The notes below the pieces were generated by a model. That model had not been told where the DNA came from. It saw nothing but the letters and a program-made list of their open reading frames with translations, and did not search any database. 64,000 nt of DNA, taken from positions 18,809,001 to 18,873,000 of the forward strand of contig OX335652.1 in assembly GCA_946894095.1 (NCBI GenBank), in the 5' to 3' direction. Position 1 is the stretch's first letter; the number at the start of each line of letters is the position of its first letter. This DNA is from Incurvaria masculella. Taxonomy: Eukaryota; Arthropoda; Insecta; Lepidoptera; Incurvariidae. The position numbers and the translations under genes are program-made. Shown here piece by piece: positions 51,835 through 62,530 of this stretch.

Positions 51835-53613
51835 GTGAGTAGTGTTCCGAGCACATCGATTCAAGCATCATCAGCTTCAGTGGGGACTTCAACTCATGTA
51901 AGTCCAAGAAAGCCTTTTGATGAACTGAAACCTAAGCAGAAAAAAAGACGGTCCGCTGAGCACGTTAGTAATCTGTGTTCTTCCGAAGAATTGTCTTTTG
52001 TTCATTCAATGAGATTAAAGGCAAACGGGAATCACGATATTGCTCAAATCTTGGACTATTTGCTTAAGCATCCACAAGAAGTTGAAGGCGTTAAAGATTT
52101 CATTTTCAAGAAAAAAGATAAGCATACATTGTCCCCAGAAAAAGCTTTAGGTGTTATGTTGTCCATGAAATTAACAAAATGGCAATACATAACTATGAGG
52201 AGAACGGCTCAAGAACAAGGCGTGGATTTATATCCTTCCTATTACGCAATACAAAGCGCAAAGAGGGAATGTTATCCGCCAAAAGACCAAATTGAAGTAT
52301 CTGACATGGCTGCTAAGATAAAATTACAGGGTCTTTTAGATGTGACAGCGAAAAGGCTCTTAAAACAGATCCATATCGGCGCAGAGCACAAAGAGCTAAC
52401 ATTAATTAGCAAATGGGGTTTTGACGGAGCGTCAAACCAAGCGACCTACAAACAAACCATTGTTGGAGATGAGGATGATTCAAGCATATTTATGGGGAGT
52501 TTAGTACCAATCAAATTAGTTAGCGGTGAAAGCGTGCTATGGATAAACGAGACACCGAACTCTACCTACTTCTGCCGGCCAATTTTTTTTAAGTTCACTA
52601 AGGAAACGAAATTCAACATAATTTCCGAAATGAACTCAATACAAATGGAAATAAATGACCTGATACCAACCGATTTTATGGAAAAGTCTGTATCTCATTC
52701 ATTGGCGATGACAATGATAGACGGGAAAATAACATCGGTAATATCAGATACCTCAGCACAACGCTGTGATATTTGTAAGGCCACTCCGATGGAAATGAAC
52801 AACTTGGATTTGATTTTAACAAAAGAATATGACACTGATTTATATAAACATGGGCTGTCATCGCTGCATGCTTGGATACGTTTTATGGAATGTATTTTGC
52901 ATATTTCTTATAGAATCGAATTTAAATCTTGGATGGCGAAAGACGAAAATAAAAGAAAGATGGAGTCAAGAAAAAGAGAAATTCAAGAAACCTTTAAACG
53001 CAACACCGGATTATTAGTAGATATTGTGAAGCAGGGCCACGGTACAACAAATGATGGCAACACGGCCCGAAGATTTTTCGAGGATGTCAAAAATACGGCA
53101 TTAATCACAGGAGTGGATGAAAATCTTATTTACAGATTTTCAGTAATTCTGCAAACACTATCATCGGGACTCTCAATTAATATAGAAAAATTCAAAGAAT
53201 TCACCAGAGACACCGTTCATGTATATCTAGAACAGTATCCGTGGTATTATATGCCCTCAAGCGTGCACAAAATACTTGTACATGGAGGAGACATCATTGA
53301 AAGCTTCGGCCTCATTCCCATAGGGAGTTTGTCTGAAGAAGCCGCCGAGTCCAGAAATAAAGAGTTCAGAAGATATCGACAAAACCACTCGAGGAAATTT
53401 AGCAGGAAAGCGACTAATGAAGATATTTTGAACAATTTGCTTATTACTTCTGATCCGTCCATATCAATGAAGCGACCTAAGTTCAACAGGAAGCATAAAA
53501 TCCTATCAGAGGATTCACGGAAGTTATTAATTTTAGACAATGAGATTGAGGAGGAAAAAGAAAATATTTTATCCGTCGACATTGATGCAGTGCAAAATTC
53601 AGACAGCGATTAA
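51835..53613 (+). CDS. Transib transposase (RAG1-core homologue)
   Basis: A 592-codon open frame (GTG at 51835 begins the frame as listed; first in-frame ATG at 52009). It is an RNase-H-fold DDE enzyme that would cut at CACGGTG ends through hairpin chemistry. Catalytic aspartates fit D197 (WGFDGASNQ) and D296 (MIDGK), and the glutamate fits E505 (EEAAESRNKEFRRYR). These correspond to RAG1 D600, D708 and E962. Zinc ligands fit C311/C314 (RCDIC) and H478/H483 (VHKILVH), matching RAG1 C727/C730 and H937/H942. GTSNDG-like TTNDGNTARRFF and SSLHAWIRFME are also family signatures. The same frame is open upstream to 51598. An ATG at 51554 starts a 29-codon frame (MEGLVTNLDLFLKL) that overlaps it one base out of phase. 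A single indel near 51610-51640 would explain this, giving ~686 residues originally. Otherwise no stops. Confidence 0.92.
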   Translation: MSSVPSTSIQASSASVGTSTHVSPRKPFDELKPKQKKRRSAEHVSNLCSSEELSFVHSMRLKANGNHDIAQILDYLLKHPQEVEGVKDFIFKKKDKHTLSPEKALGVMLSMKLTKWQYITMRRTAQEQGVDLYPSYYAIQSAKRECYPPKDQIEVSDMAAKIKLQGLLDVTAKRLLKQIHIGAEHKELTLISKWGFDGASNQATYKQTIVGDEDDSSIFMGSLVPIKLVSGESVLWINETPNSTYFCRPIFFKFTKETKFNIISEMNSIQMEINDLIPTDFMEKSVSHSLAMTMIDGKITSVISDTSAQRCDICKATPMEMNNLDLILTKEYDTDLYKHGLSSLHAWIRFMECILHISYRIEFKSWMAKDENKRKMESRKREIQETFKRNTGLLVDIVKQGHGTTNDGNTARRFFEDVKNTALITGVDENLIYRFSVILQTLSSGLSINIEKFKEFTRDTVHVYLEQYPWYYMPSSVHKILVHGGDIIESFGLIPIGSLSEEAAESRNKEFRRYRQNHSRKFSRKATNEDILNNLLITSDPSISMKRPKFNRKHKILSEDSRKLLILDNEIEEEKENILSVDIDAVQNSDSD

Positions 53614-53879
53614 CAAGCCTACTACTTATAAAATGGAAATTATTGGTTTGCCAGTTTATTGCATATAAACAATACTTATTCATATGACGAACAATAATTC
53701 AGTGTATTTGAACTATAATTACAATAATAAAAAGCTAGCATACAAACTACAAACTAACTTACAAAACTGACAATAATTACAGCAGTAAGACAAGTAAACC
53801 ACTAAAATGAATACAGGGTGCTTCAGAATCACGTGAAAGTGGAATAGGCCTCATGGGGATACCACTAAAAAAAAAGCGC

Positions 53880-54492
53880 ACCTAGTTCTTAACCTCAATG
53901 GGTGGTGTGGAATAAAGAACATGTATTTTAAGTAAATTTTAAATTTTGTTTTTGCTTAGATGATTAACTTTTAGCCAATCGATTGAGTTTTATGCCGGGT
54001 CGACTACCTTGACCATTAAAATTCAACATTTAGAAAAAAATAAAAAAATATATGAACTTTCTTTTTAGAAATTTTAAAAAGCAAGGAGCAACGGATGCAA
54101 AGACTTTTATATTTGTTCAAGGATACTGTATCCATTGCACACAGTTTTTTTTTTTTTATAATTTCAAAGTACAAAATCTCTAAGTTCCGAGGATTTCCGA
54201 GGCCTAAGACTTGGTATATAAATAGCTGACATGGCTAGTTACATGAATCTAATGAAATTATTTTGAGAAAATTTGAGAATAAGGATTAATCTAAGAATTT
54301 CTTTTTCATCTCATACAAAAAAAAAGAAAAACTCTTATAACTCTTTAGATAATGGCTTTAGGGAAAAAATGTCATACAATAAAAATGTTGTTTTCAGTAG
54401 TAGAACACACGTGCATCATAAAATTGTCAATACATGCAAGTTGATTTTGTATCATGCGTAAGTCCTCTAGCCTTCCAATACGATCCACCGTG
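53880..54492 (-). repeat. Right terminal inverted repeat of Transib, ~0.61 kb
   Basis: Complement of the left arm, ending CCAATACGATCCACCGTG at 54492. Differences are mainly A/T-run lengths in the outer part and indels in the inner part. ACAGGGTGCTTCAGAATCACG just inside (53814) is not shared with the left side. Confidence 0.85.
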
Positions 54493-54497
54493 CGGCG
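54493..54497 (+). other. Right target-site duplication of Transib (CGGCG)
   Basis: Identical to 50385-50389. Confidence 0.9.
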
Positions 54498-56005
54498 GCG
54501 TGATGGTGTGCGTAAAGCGATCGCTTGGCGCCGAAGTCAGCACACAAGGTTCGCGCGCTCCCACCGAGATGATTTGGATAACGATTCCGGCGCGTGCGCT
54601 CAGTCCCTCCACCGCCGCCCCACTCCACCTTGCCGCCGTCTATGTCCCGCCACAGCCGGCCGCACGCATACCTTCTGAAATAGATCGAATACTAGATTCG
54701 GCTTCTAATTTCACAAATGGTGACGACAATGTCATAATAATTGGCGACTTTAACTTACCCAATATCATTTGGACGTCCGAACAACCTATTCACTTAAATC
54801 GTGGCCCGTCAGAGGTTCAAAGTGCCGGATTAAATTTAGTAGAAGAATTAGGCCTTATGGGATTGTCTCAATTTAATACCTTGAAAAATTCTTGCGATCA
54901 CACTTTGGACTTAGTTTTTTGTAATTTTTCAATAGAAATTTTAAGGTGCACCTCTGCACTTATTAAGGAAGATGCCTTCCACCCATCATTTACAATAGAC
55001 GCAACTGATTTACTTGTCGCTCCACTAGTCGAAACTTGTACTAACACTTACAATTTTATGAAAGGAGATTATCATGGTATTAGGACTTACCTTGATAGTA
55101 TTAACTGGAGCGACATTTTATATTCCGGCACCGTGGATGAGGCAGTACAATCATTTTATGAAACTATAAATGAAAGCATTAAAAATCACATCCCACAAAA
55201 AAAGAAATTTCTTAATAATACCTATCCTATATGGTACACAAAGTCCTTAATTAAAATAATTAAGCAAAAATCAAGGGCACATCGCCGCTGGAAACAGTTT
55301 CGCAACCCCCGCGATTACGACGAGTTTGACCTTTTGCGTGACAGGCAACACAAAATGCAACAGACATGCTATAACAACTACATAGGTTTAATCCAAGATT
55401 CTATTAAATCGAACCCTAAAAGGATATGGTCTTACATCAAATCAAAAAAACGTAAATCGCATTACCCGCAATCTTTTACTGTCGGTCAAGAAAAACTCAC
55501 GGACTCTAAACGAATTTGCGACGGTTTTAACGATTTTTTTAAAAGAATGTTTCAGGAACCATTATGCGACTATACTAGTAATATGCAACAATTTCCAGAT
55601 ACAAACAATATTGTTAATCATATACATACAATTAATATTGACATGGACACTATTCTTATTTTATTATGTAAAATCGATACCAACAAAGGACCTGGTAGCG
55701 ATTAAATTTCGTCAATTTTTATAAAAAACTGCGCTTATTCGCTTGCCTATCCACTATCTATAATTTTTAATAGGTCTATTAGTGAAGGCATATTCCCTAG
55801 GAAATGGAAGGAAGCACACATCATTTCTATACATAAAAAAGGTATTAAAACTAGAATAGAGAATTACAGGGGAATTTCGATACTTAATATCTTTAGTAAA
55901 TTATTGGAGAAAATTGTATTTAATGTAATCTATCCAACAATATCCGCTGGTATATCTCATGCTCAGCATGGGTTCTTAAAAGGGAGATCCACTACCACAA
56001 ACCTC
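54498..56005 (+). pseudogene. LINE ORF2, endonuclease remainder and N-terminal RT
   Basis: The frame is open through the Transib right end and continues from VMVCVKRSL. Endonuclease blocks: IIIGDFNLPNIIW, CDHTLDLVFCN, and DAFHPSFTID at the usual S-D-H position. Linker: IPQKKKF, YPIWYTKSLI, RRWKQFRNP, RIWSYIKSKK, and CDGFNDFF. RT start: NKGPGSD, where TAA at 55703-55705 replaces the next codon (a one-base change from AAA would suffice). The same frame continues ISSIFIKNCA, FPRKWKEAHIISIHKKG, ENYRGISIL and QHGFLKGRSTTTNL, ending at 56005 where the next element begins. Catalytic FADD is not in the window. Confidence 0.88.
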
Positions 56006-57475
56006 TGTGAACCTCCAGACCCCCCCTTAAATAGACTCCTAGCCTACATTAGCTTATACATATCTAACCTAAGTTATGTACCTTATATTTCCCTTGGATA
56101 CATCCTACATTAATTACCTATTTACCATGTATCCACTCGTCCCATTTGTTCTCCCCATTGGCTCGTGATCGTCCTATATGCTTTCATTATTTACATTACA
56201 TAACCATTCGTCTAATATATTCCCATTTACTGTTTCCTGATTTGCTCACGTTAAATCTAGTTATTTTACTACATTACTTGCTTAGGTAACATGTATTCTC
56301 CTGAATATTGTTGTCAAATCCTCATTGGTGCTATGCCCTCCTCCTGTACCTAGCTGTCTGTCTCTTTCGGTTCTTCTAATCGGTTCCTTTCTCCCTATCC
56401 TAACCTGATACATAATCTCTCTCTCTCTCATACACGCGCTCTCACATACAAACACAAATCTGAATTGATTGGAATAGAGCATTTCAGCATGCCCAGGACC
56501 TCAAAAAATGTTTACCCCATGGGGTAATGGTGACGCCCCTCACAGTCCAAGGTCCATCCATGGCACTGTTATCCCGCGTCCCCACATGATCGCCTTCCTG
56601 CCTTCAGGCTGTATATGCGACCTCTGCTTAAAAAAGCGGCGGCCAACCATCCTGAATATGGCCTCTGAACACCAAGGCTCAATTCCCGTGTAAGGATATA
56701 TGAGTTTATGTGGTTCATTATATACCAATTGGGGTATTGGATTTACAACATGACCACTATATATTTTGAGTGTCCACTGACAACGTCAAGTACGACACAT
56801 TAGGTATCACAAGAATGTTCGTTTTGTCAGCCGATCAAACGGTGACGGAAAACTACGGCGGGTGACCATAGTTACGAATCTGTCTTGTACCAGCCCACAT
56901 GAATGTAGGACATACCTCAGACCCTCCCATCTGCCATTACTAATGCATGGACATAAGGGTAGTTTCGTGAACTGCTCCGGACGTACCAAAGCGTAGTCAC
57001 TTTAAAGATTTTCGCGTCTAGTGACATTAGTCACACGCGTTGCCAAGCCTTTCCTGGACTCAGGGTAGGTCATGAGAGTGTCTCCACATTTTCACGGTTC
57101 CGGCACTTGGCAGATCGTGGTAAAGCCAATAAAGGCTTTCAGAAGAGCTGATAGAAACAGCAGTTCAAGATAAGCGGTTATCCGCAGTCATGACAAACCC
57201 TCAAGGTTGTCGACTAATTTAAGCAGGGAAACAGGAAGTTGCCTGCGAAATGTACACTGAGGTCAATCCAAGATGGATATGCCTTCAGATTTTGTATTTA
57301 TTAAGATAGTCAACCTGGTCGCCGGTTGTCAAGCGAACCAGAGTATGGCCTCCGCCTTCCTCTCAAACGAGGTGAACATTTTAATATTGGAACATGACTC
57401 CCAGGTCTAAATGCCAACAATTTAAAATACGGTGTCATAGTGTCATTTATGTTCAGAGAGATATTTGGTATGTAT
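56006..57475. repeat. Left copy of the >=1.47-kb direct repeat
   Basis: Non-coding; 60-69-codon frames recur in both copies only because the DNA is copied. Landmarks: CATGCCCAGGACCTC, ACCCCATGGGGTAATGG, GCGGCGGCCAACCATCC, GATCGTGGTAAAGCC. The inner boundary is not determinable, because the right copy runs off the window. Confidence 0.85.
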
Positions 57476-60400
57476 TGTATTATCGTAGTGTATTTTTTTT
57501 GCGATAATGTCAATACTATATTTTTCTTTCATGGTTCTCTAGAGTTTGACTGAGTATGAAAGTCTTAATGGGTTCCGGCTCCTTTCAGTATAAAGGGGTA
57601 CCGCCCAATCTAACTTGAGGCTCAAATTCAGGATCCGCAGCTTCTCGGAATGTTCGTTAGTGATGCTACGTTTACGTTTAAGGTACAATCAATCTGGCAT
57701 GGAACCTCATAGAGATCCCAGACCCGACCGATGTCCCGTATTGCCTCGTTTTCTGGCTGCACTGCAAACAAAAATCCACATAGCGTGCACAAGTATGTGG
57801 ATTAGACATGCTTCCCACAACTCAACATCCATCGCCTTAACATTTCTGTGAAGAAATATCGTTTTATTCTTTTGTAGCTAGCTAGATAGATTTTTGTCTA
57901 GAAAAGCGAACCGGTGTACGTGACAATTCCGTTGCCCCACTATGGACTCTCGGTCCTACTATTCAACACTGATCCTAGGAATTTAATATCTTTCTGGTTC
58001 AGCGTGCGCTGACGCACTCCCTCATTTCACTCACACCCAAACACTCCTAAGCCCATCCTAAATATAGTCCATATAAATCAAACACAGAAACCCATCCTCC
58101 TGTGAGGCGAGATTTTATTCCACGTAAAACCACAGCCTGTGACCCTCGTCCGAGGCATCGGACCTTCAATACCCACGTGAGGCCCTTCCTGAATACTGTA
58201 TACATTATTCGAACACAGAAAACCCTCCCCCTGTAGAGCAAGATTGTATTCCACGTAAAACCACGGCCTGTAACCCTCGTCCGAGTCGACGAACCATCAT
58301 TACACACGCGAGGTCCTTCCTAAATATAGTACAAATTATCTGAGCTCAAAAGAACCCTCCCCACTGTAACCAGGGATTTTATTCCACTTAAAACTTTACC
58401 TAGAACTTTATAAAATCTCCTTCCATACTATTCGTTATTCAAAATGCAGTACATCCTCATATCTAATCCTTCATCCAATGCGCTTGCGCATCTTCCAGGC
58501 CGCGCGAGCTTCGATATACAATCAATACATATGCCGTCACCTCCCCCACACGGGGCTCCTCCTCGCAGTTTGCTACCGTTTCTGGTCCCCAAAAATATGT
58601 ACAGACTTACCAAGGTCCAGTGCCGTCCATTCTTTCACTCTATTTTAACAAAAGCTGTTTGCAAATCTACCTACTCTGCAAGAAAACATTGATTATTTAG
58701 CTAACTCATCTCGTTCCTAAATTTGCACTTTTGCTACTTTCTCAAACTCAATGACTCGTTTCAATGTCCCCAAACAAAATCTAAACGAGGGAAAAGACTT
58801 TGCAGGTGCAAATTCCTTAGTAAAACACTTCCGCGTATTCAACCTACGTGCCGTAAGCCCTGAATAGAGGCATACTGCCCCAGAGACTCGCTCGCCACCG
58901 ACTGACGAGGGACGCGCGCGCCTTTTCTGTTCTAGGCTCTGATCCCCCTCGCCCCTCCCTTGGAATCCCGCCATTTTTCGAGTGGTCATGCGCACTCTCC
59001 CCTCTCCCCCGCTCATCTTTCCTCCCGGCTCCCCTCTGCCCTGTGATGCGCAGTCGCTCAGGGTCATACCTCCGCCCCCTCTACGCCCCTCAGCCTGCGA
59101 TGACCTTGATTTTATGTTTAGTCAGATGTGCGTAAAACAAAAGTATTATTTTTACTTGTCGCTAAGCGGCATCGCGACGCAACTTTCATATGCCTATAGG
59201 ATGCTACTTTGTTGTATTTATATATCATGTTTTGAGTGTGGAGGCTGGCCGTCCACAGCCGCCCCCAATTAACTGTGACTGCACATGGCACATGATGCCA
59301 CACGCAGGGAAGCAATTAATTCAATAAGGTAAGGACAATTGTTACAACATAAAAGAAAATAATGTCTTTATTCCATAACAAGAAAACCCCAACCACGCCC
59401 CCATCTCAAAATTACCTTCAACATCCTTTTATCTACTGTGAATTTCCCATATTTTTTTTTTGTTTCGTTTCCTACCTAACTTTGTAGTTGTTGTTTTTTT
59501 TTTGTTTTTTTTTTTTTTTAAACTTAATCTTACCTCCTCCAAAGTAATCACCTTATTTAACCTAACCTACATCCATAATTTATCCTAATCTTACCAGCCT
59601 AACCCAATCTAATCTAACTATAACCACCTACAGCCCAAACCTAACCTAGCCTACATATACCCCATCTACTGTACATACATAACATATGTACCTATAATTT
59701 TTTTCATACACCTACTAAATTAAACTCAACTCAATGACTGATAAAGGCACGTGTTCGTTTAGTATTATTAATCTATTTTTAATCCAATCATTTATACTTA
59801 ACCTCATATATGGTTTACCTAAGTATTTGACTAAAATATTACTCATCCATACTATATTGTATACATCCTTCTCTTATTCTACAACTAAGAAAACATTAAA
59901 TATTTCAGCAGAAGTTATTATATTCCTGCTCAATAAACTTCGTTACATAAAAGTCGAAAATTGAAATGAAAATTCGCGGAAATTACAAAGAATGATGAAA
60001 ATTAAGACGATTTTGGGCTAGGCCCCAATAGTAGAGCCCCATTAAAAATTGAAAAATGTTCTCCACCGATCAACCAATTGAAAGCCTTCCCAAATATTCG
60101 AATCGCTTTCTCCTCTTTGTTGTTACAAATTTTGAAGAAGTTTCCATGCTCAAAATTTAGCAAAGTATAAAGAGATCCAATTCACTGATCTCTACTTTAA
60201 ATCTGCCAACGGGGAGGTCAGGCTTATGATATGATCATATAACTTGATTGAATCTATTTGCATACCAACTATGAAGGTTGGATGTTACTGCATAAATGAC
60301 ACGGTCATTTTCGAATTAGTGTTGTACATAGAGCATACCAACTATGAAGGGTTGGATTTTACTGCCATCTCAGCGTCACGCAGTAGCGTGCTAAACCCTG

Positions 60401-62530
60401 CAAATGCCTGTACTCGCCATTAATAAATAGGTGTGGTTCTGGCATTTTTCCTCTGACATTGGGCTGATTTAGTGAACACAGTCATTATATGGTCACAATG
60501 CCCTAATATGGAATGGTTCAGGAAGTTGTTTAATGTATTCAAGCAATTCAAACTTTATAGTCTGAAATACACAATGACCGAACCTCAAATTCGCATTGAA
60601 ATTGTATGGTGTTTTCAGTTGTTCTCTGGGAACAATATGAACAATGTTTACCCTATGTATTCATGGTCAATTCACTAGTAGTACTCGTCAACGTTGCACT
60701 CCGGGTGAGTGTGTGGTTTTGAAGGTTAACCAATACTTCCCACGTTGCAGTATGCAAGTTCCCATCTTGACAACTGATCCATCGGTGGAAGTCACCCGCT
60801 ATTCAGCTAAGGATCTTCTTCATAAACGACTTTCCAGAACTAGTTAAGCCATGAACACAAAAGGCACTCATATCTCCATAATTGGCCATCGGACAACACG
60901 GTCAACTAGCAATGTGGATGAACTCTATTTGTTTTGTTATTTTATTGAGATCTCCACAGAATCCATGTCATTTTACTTTAATCAAGACAGGTATTCTACA
61001 ATTCAGTTAAATTGAATCGTAGCCGACCTCATAATCAATACCAAGAATTATTTTAAAGTTGACAAAAGCACCAACATAAAATACAGGAAGTATAGATCGT
61101 TAATAAATCAAACGTTCGGAAAACGTCTGTGAAAATTATCTCACATATTCGTGATCGATGACAACTCAAACGAGTAGAGAATACATTGAACAAAAGATGT
61201 TCTGAAAATATCGGTTGAAACTCATCAAAGCCTTTTCTCTTCAAAATCTACATGATTTGAAATTTACTGATTTGAAGCTTAAAGTAATAAAATAAAAATA
61301 TATTTAATTTCTTGAACCACAATTTATTAAGTGCATTTGTATGTAGTTCATTGTATATTTACCATCAGCAGATTATTTAGTTTCAACCTTGGCAACTCGC
61401 TGAAACCATCAAAATATCAAGGTAATTATTTGATGTTGTCCTCGAATATTTTGTTACAAACCATCACAGTGAAATCATCACTATAAATCAAATTTAATAA
61501 TTTATAATCTAAAACAAAGTCTAATAAATGAATGATTTAATCAAATAATCCAGAGAACCTTATTCAAGCTTCATATCTATGGTAATAAAAACTAAGTGAT
61601 TTATATTTACGATATTTCAATTACTGCTCAGCAAAGAAAAACCTAATCAAACACACCCATGGTTCACACTCTCCTAAATATTCTTTCAATAATCAATTTA
61701 ATAATCATAATAAATCACACACAATATCAAGTAAAACTATCCCATTGAACCCACTCAAACACACTCTTACACTAATCCCCCTTTTTTTTAACCCCCCCCC
61801 CCCCCCATTCTAAACACCTCTACCCTTAACTTACCGAAACCCCCATTATCCTTCTACCTCCCCCTTATCTGATAACCATTTTATCATACATATATGTAGC
61901 CGAATACGATCGCCCCCACTCCCTCCTAGTCTCTGATCCCCCCTCAGCCATAGCGGAAATATCACTTCCACCTTTTCCCCAATTCCGTGGTCCCGCGAAA
62001 CACCGCCGCAAACTCGTATACTGACTCCTTGGTCGTAGTACGTCGCCAATATTGGAGCAACTGTCACTTCTAACTTATTTTCCAATTCCGTGGTCACACT
62101 GAACTAAGTATTCGAAATTTCCCGCGCAATCTTCCAACAACGTTCGCTCAAGTTCAAATTTAAGTTCACTTCCGTACTTGCTAGAACCACTCGCAATTTT
62201 CCTGTCTACTTCTGAAAATATTTAGATAACCCGTCGTCACCTCACAATAAGACCGTTTCAATGCTCCCATTCACTAAGTCTATCCACACTTTTAATACTA
62301 TTTCACTTACACTAAAGTTGAACTCTAGGGAAAGGGACACGCTTAAATAGCCTATGCCATCATCACTCGTAATCCCCCCCTCCCCCAGAATGTAACCCTA
62401 TCTTCTTCCTAAATTTTTTTAAATTTTTTTTTTTTTTTTTAACCCGACTCCTGAAATCAAACACATATTTAACGATAACCTTGATTCTCTTGATCCCAAT
62501 TGAAATGAAACAACGATTTCAATTGCCACT
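57476..62530. other. Internal ~5 kb without recognisable coding
   Basis: No frame above 116 codons and no recognisable retroelement, transposase or host domain. Composition is strand-biased: the forward strand is pyrimidine-rich at 58900-59060, 59380-59680 and 61740-62460. There is a C-run of about 16-17 at 61790-61806 and T-runs at 59450-59520. Degenerate CCTAAC-type words cluster at 59555-59660. TGGTTCCAACTATGAAGG-type words recur at 60266 and 60337 (CATACCAACTATGAAGG). Confidence 0.5.
58058..58398. repeat. ~131-bp tandem repeat, 2.6 units
   Basis: TATTCCACGTAAAACCAC, CTGT(G/A)ACCCTCGTCCGAG and CCTTCCTGAATACTG/CCTTCCTAAATATAG recur at offsets of ~133 and ~129. The third unit is partial. 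The 86-codon reverse frame here is repeat-derived. Confidence 0.85.

Larger units (their letters stand above)
50390..54492 (+). mobile_element. Transib-superfamily (RAG1-like) DNA transposon, 4103 bp
   Basis: Inverted termini begin CACGGTGGATCGTATTGG and end with its exact complement. The first seven bases match the CACRRTG pattern shared by Transib ends and the V(D)J recombination-signal heptamer (CACAGTG). Flanking 5-bp duplications CGGCG are perfect. Removing the element plus one CGGCG rejoins the LINE codons for the RGGGV endonuclease motif, confirming the borders. The interior encodes a transposase of the RAG1/Transib family with all expected catalytic residues. Layout: 0.62-kb left arm, 0.54-kb leader, transposase, 0.27-kb trailer, 0.61-kb right arm. 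No second gene (such as a RAG2-like one) is apparent. Confidence 0.93.
48338..56005 (+). mobile_element. Jockey/CR1-group LINE with full 5' end, interrupted twice
   Basis: A ~420-bp GC-rich 5'UTR (48338-48760) is followed by ORF1 (48761-49672). A ~470-bp AT-rich spacer (49673-50140) separates it from ORF2. ORF2 is split by the Transib element at 50390-54492 and cut off in the RT domain at 56005 by the element starting at 56006. The missing RT half and 3' tail are expected beyond the right edge of the window. Two ORFs, the ORF1 coiled coil plus nucleic-acid-binding fold, and the AP-type endonuclease before RT fit this LINE group. Confidence 0.85.

Noticed and set aside
56508..56693. Conserved 60-codon frames in both direct-repeat copies (also from 63033)
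   Set aside because: Conservation is simply copy identity; one copy has an indel that changes the frame (AATATGGCC versus GAAATGGAGCC).
59551..59660. Telomeric (TTAGG)n tract
   Set aside because: CCTAA-like words are irregular and interspersed; no pure array.
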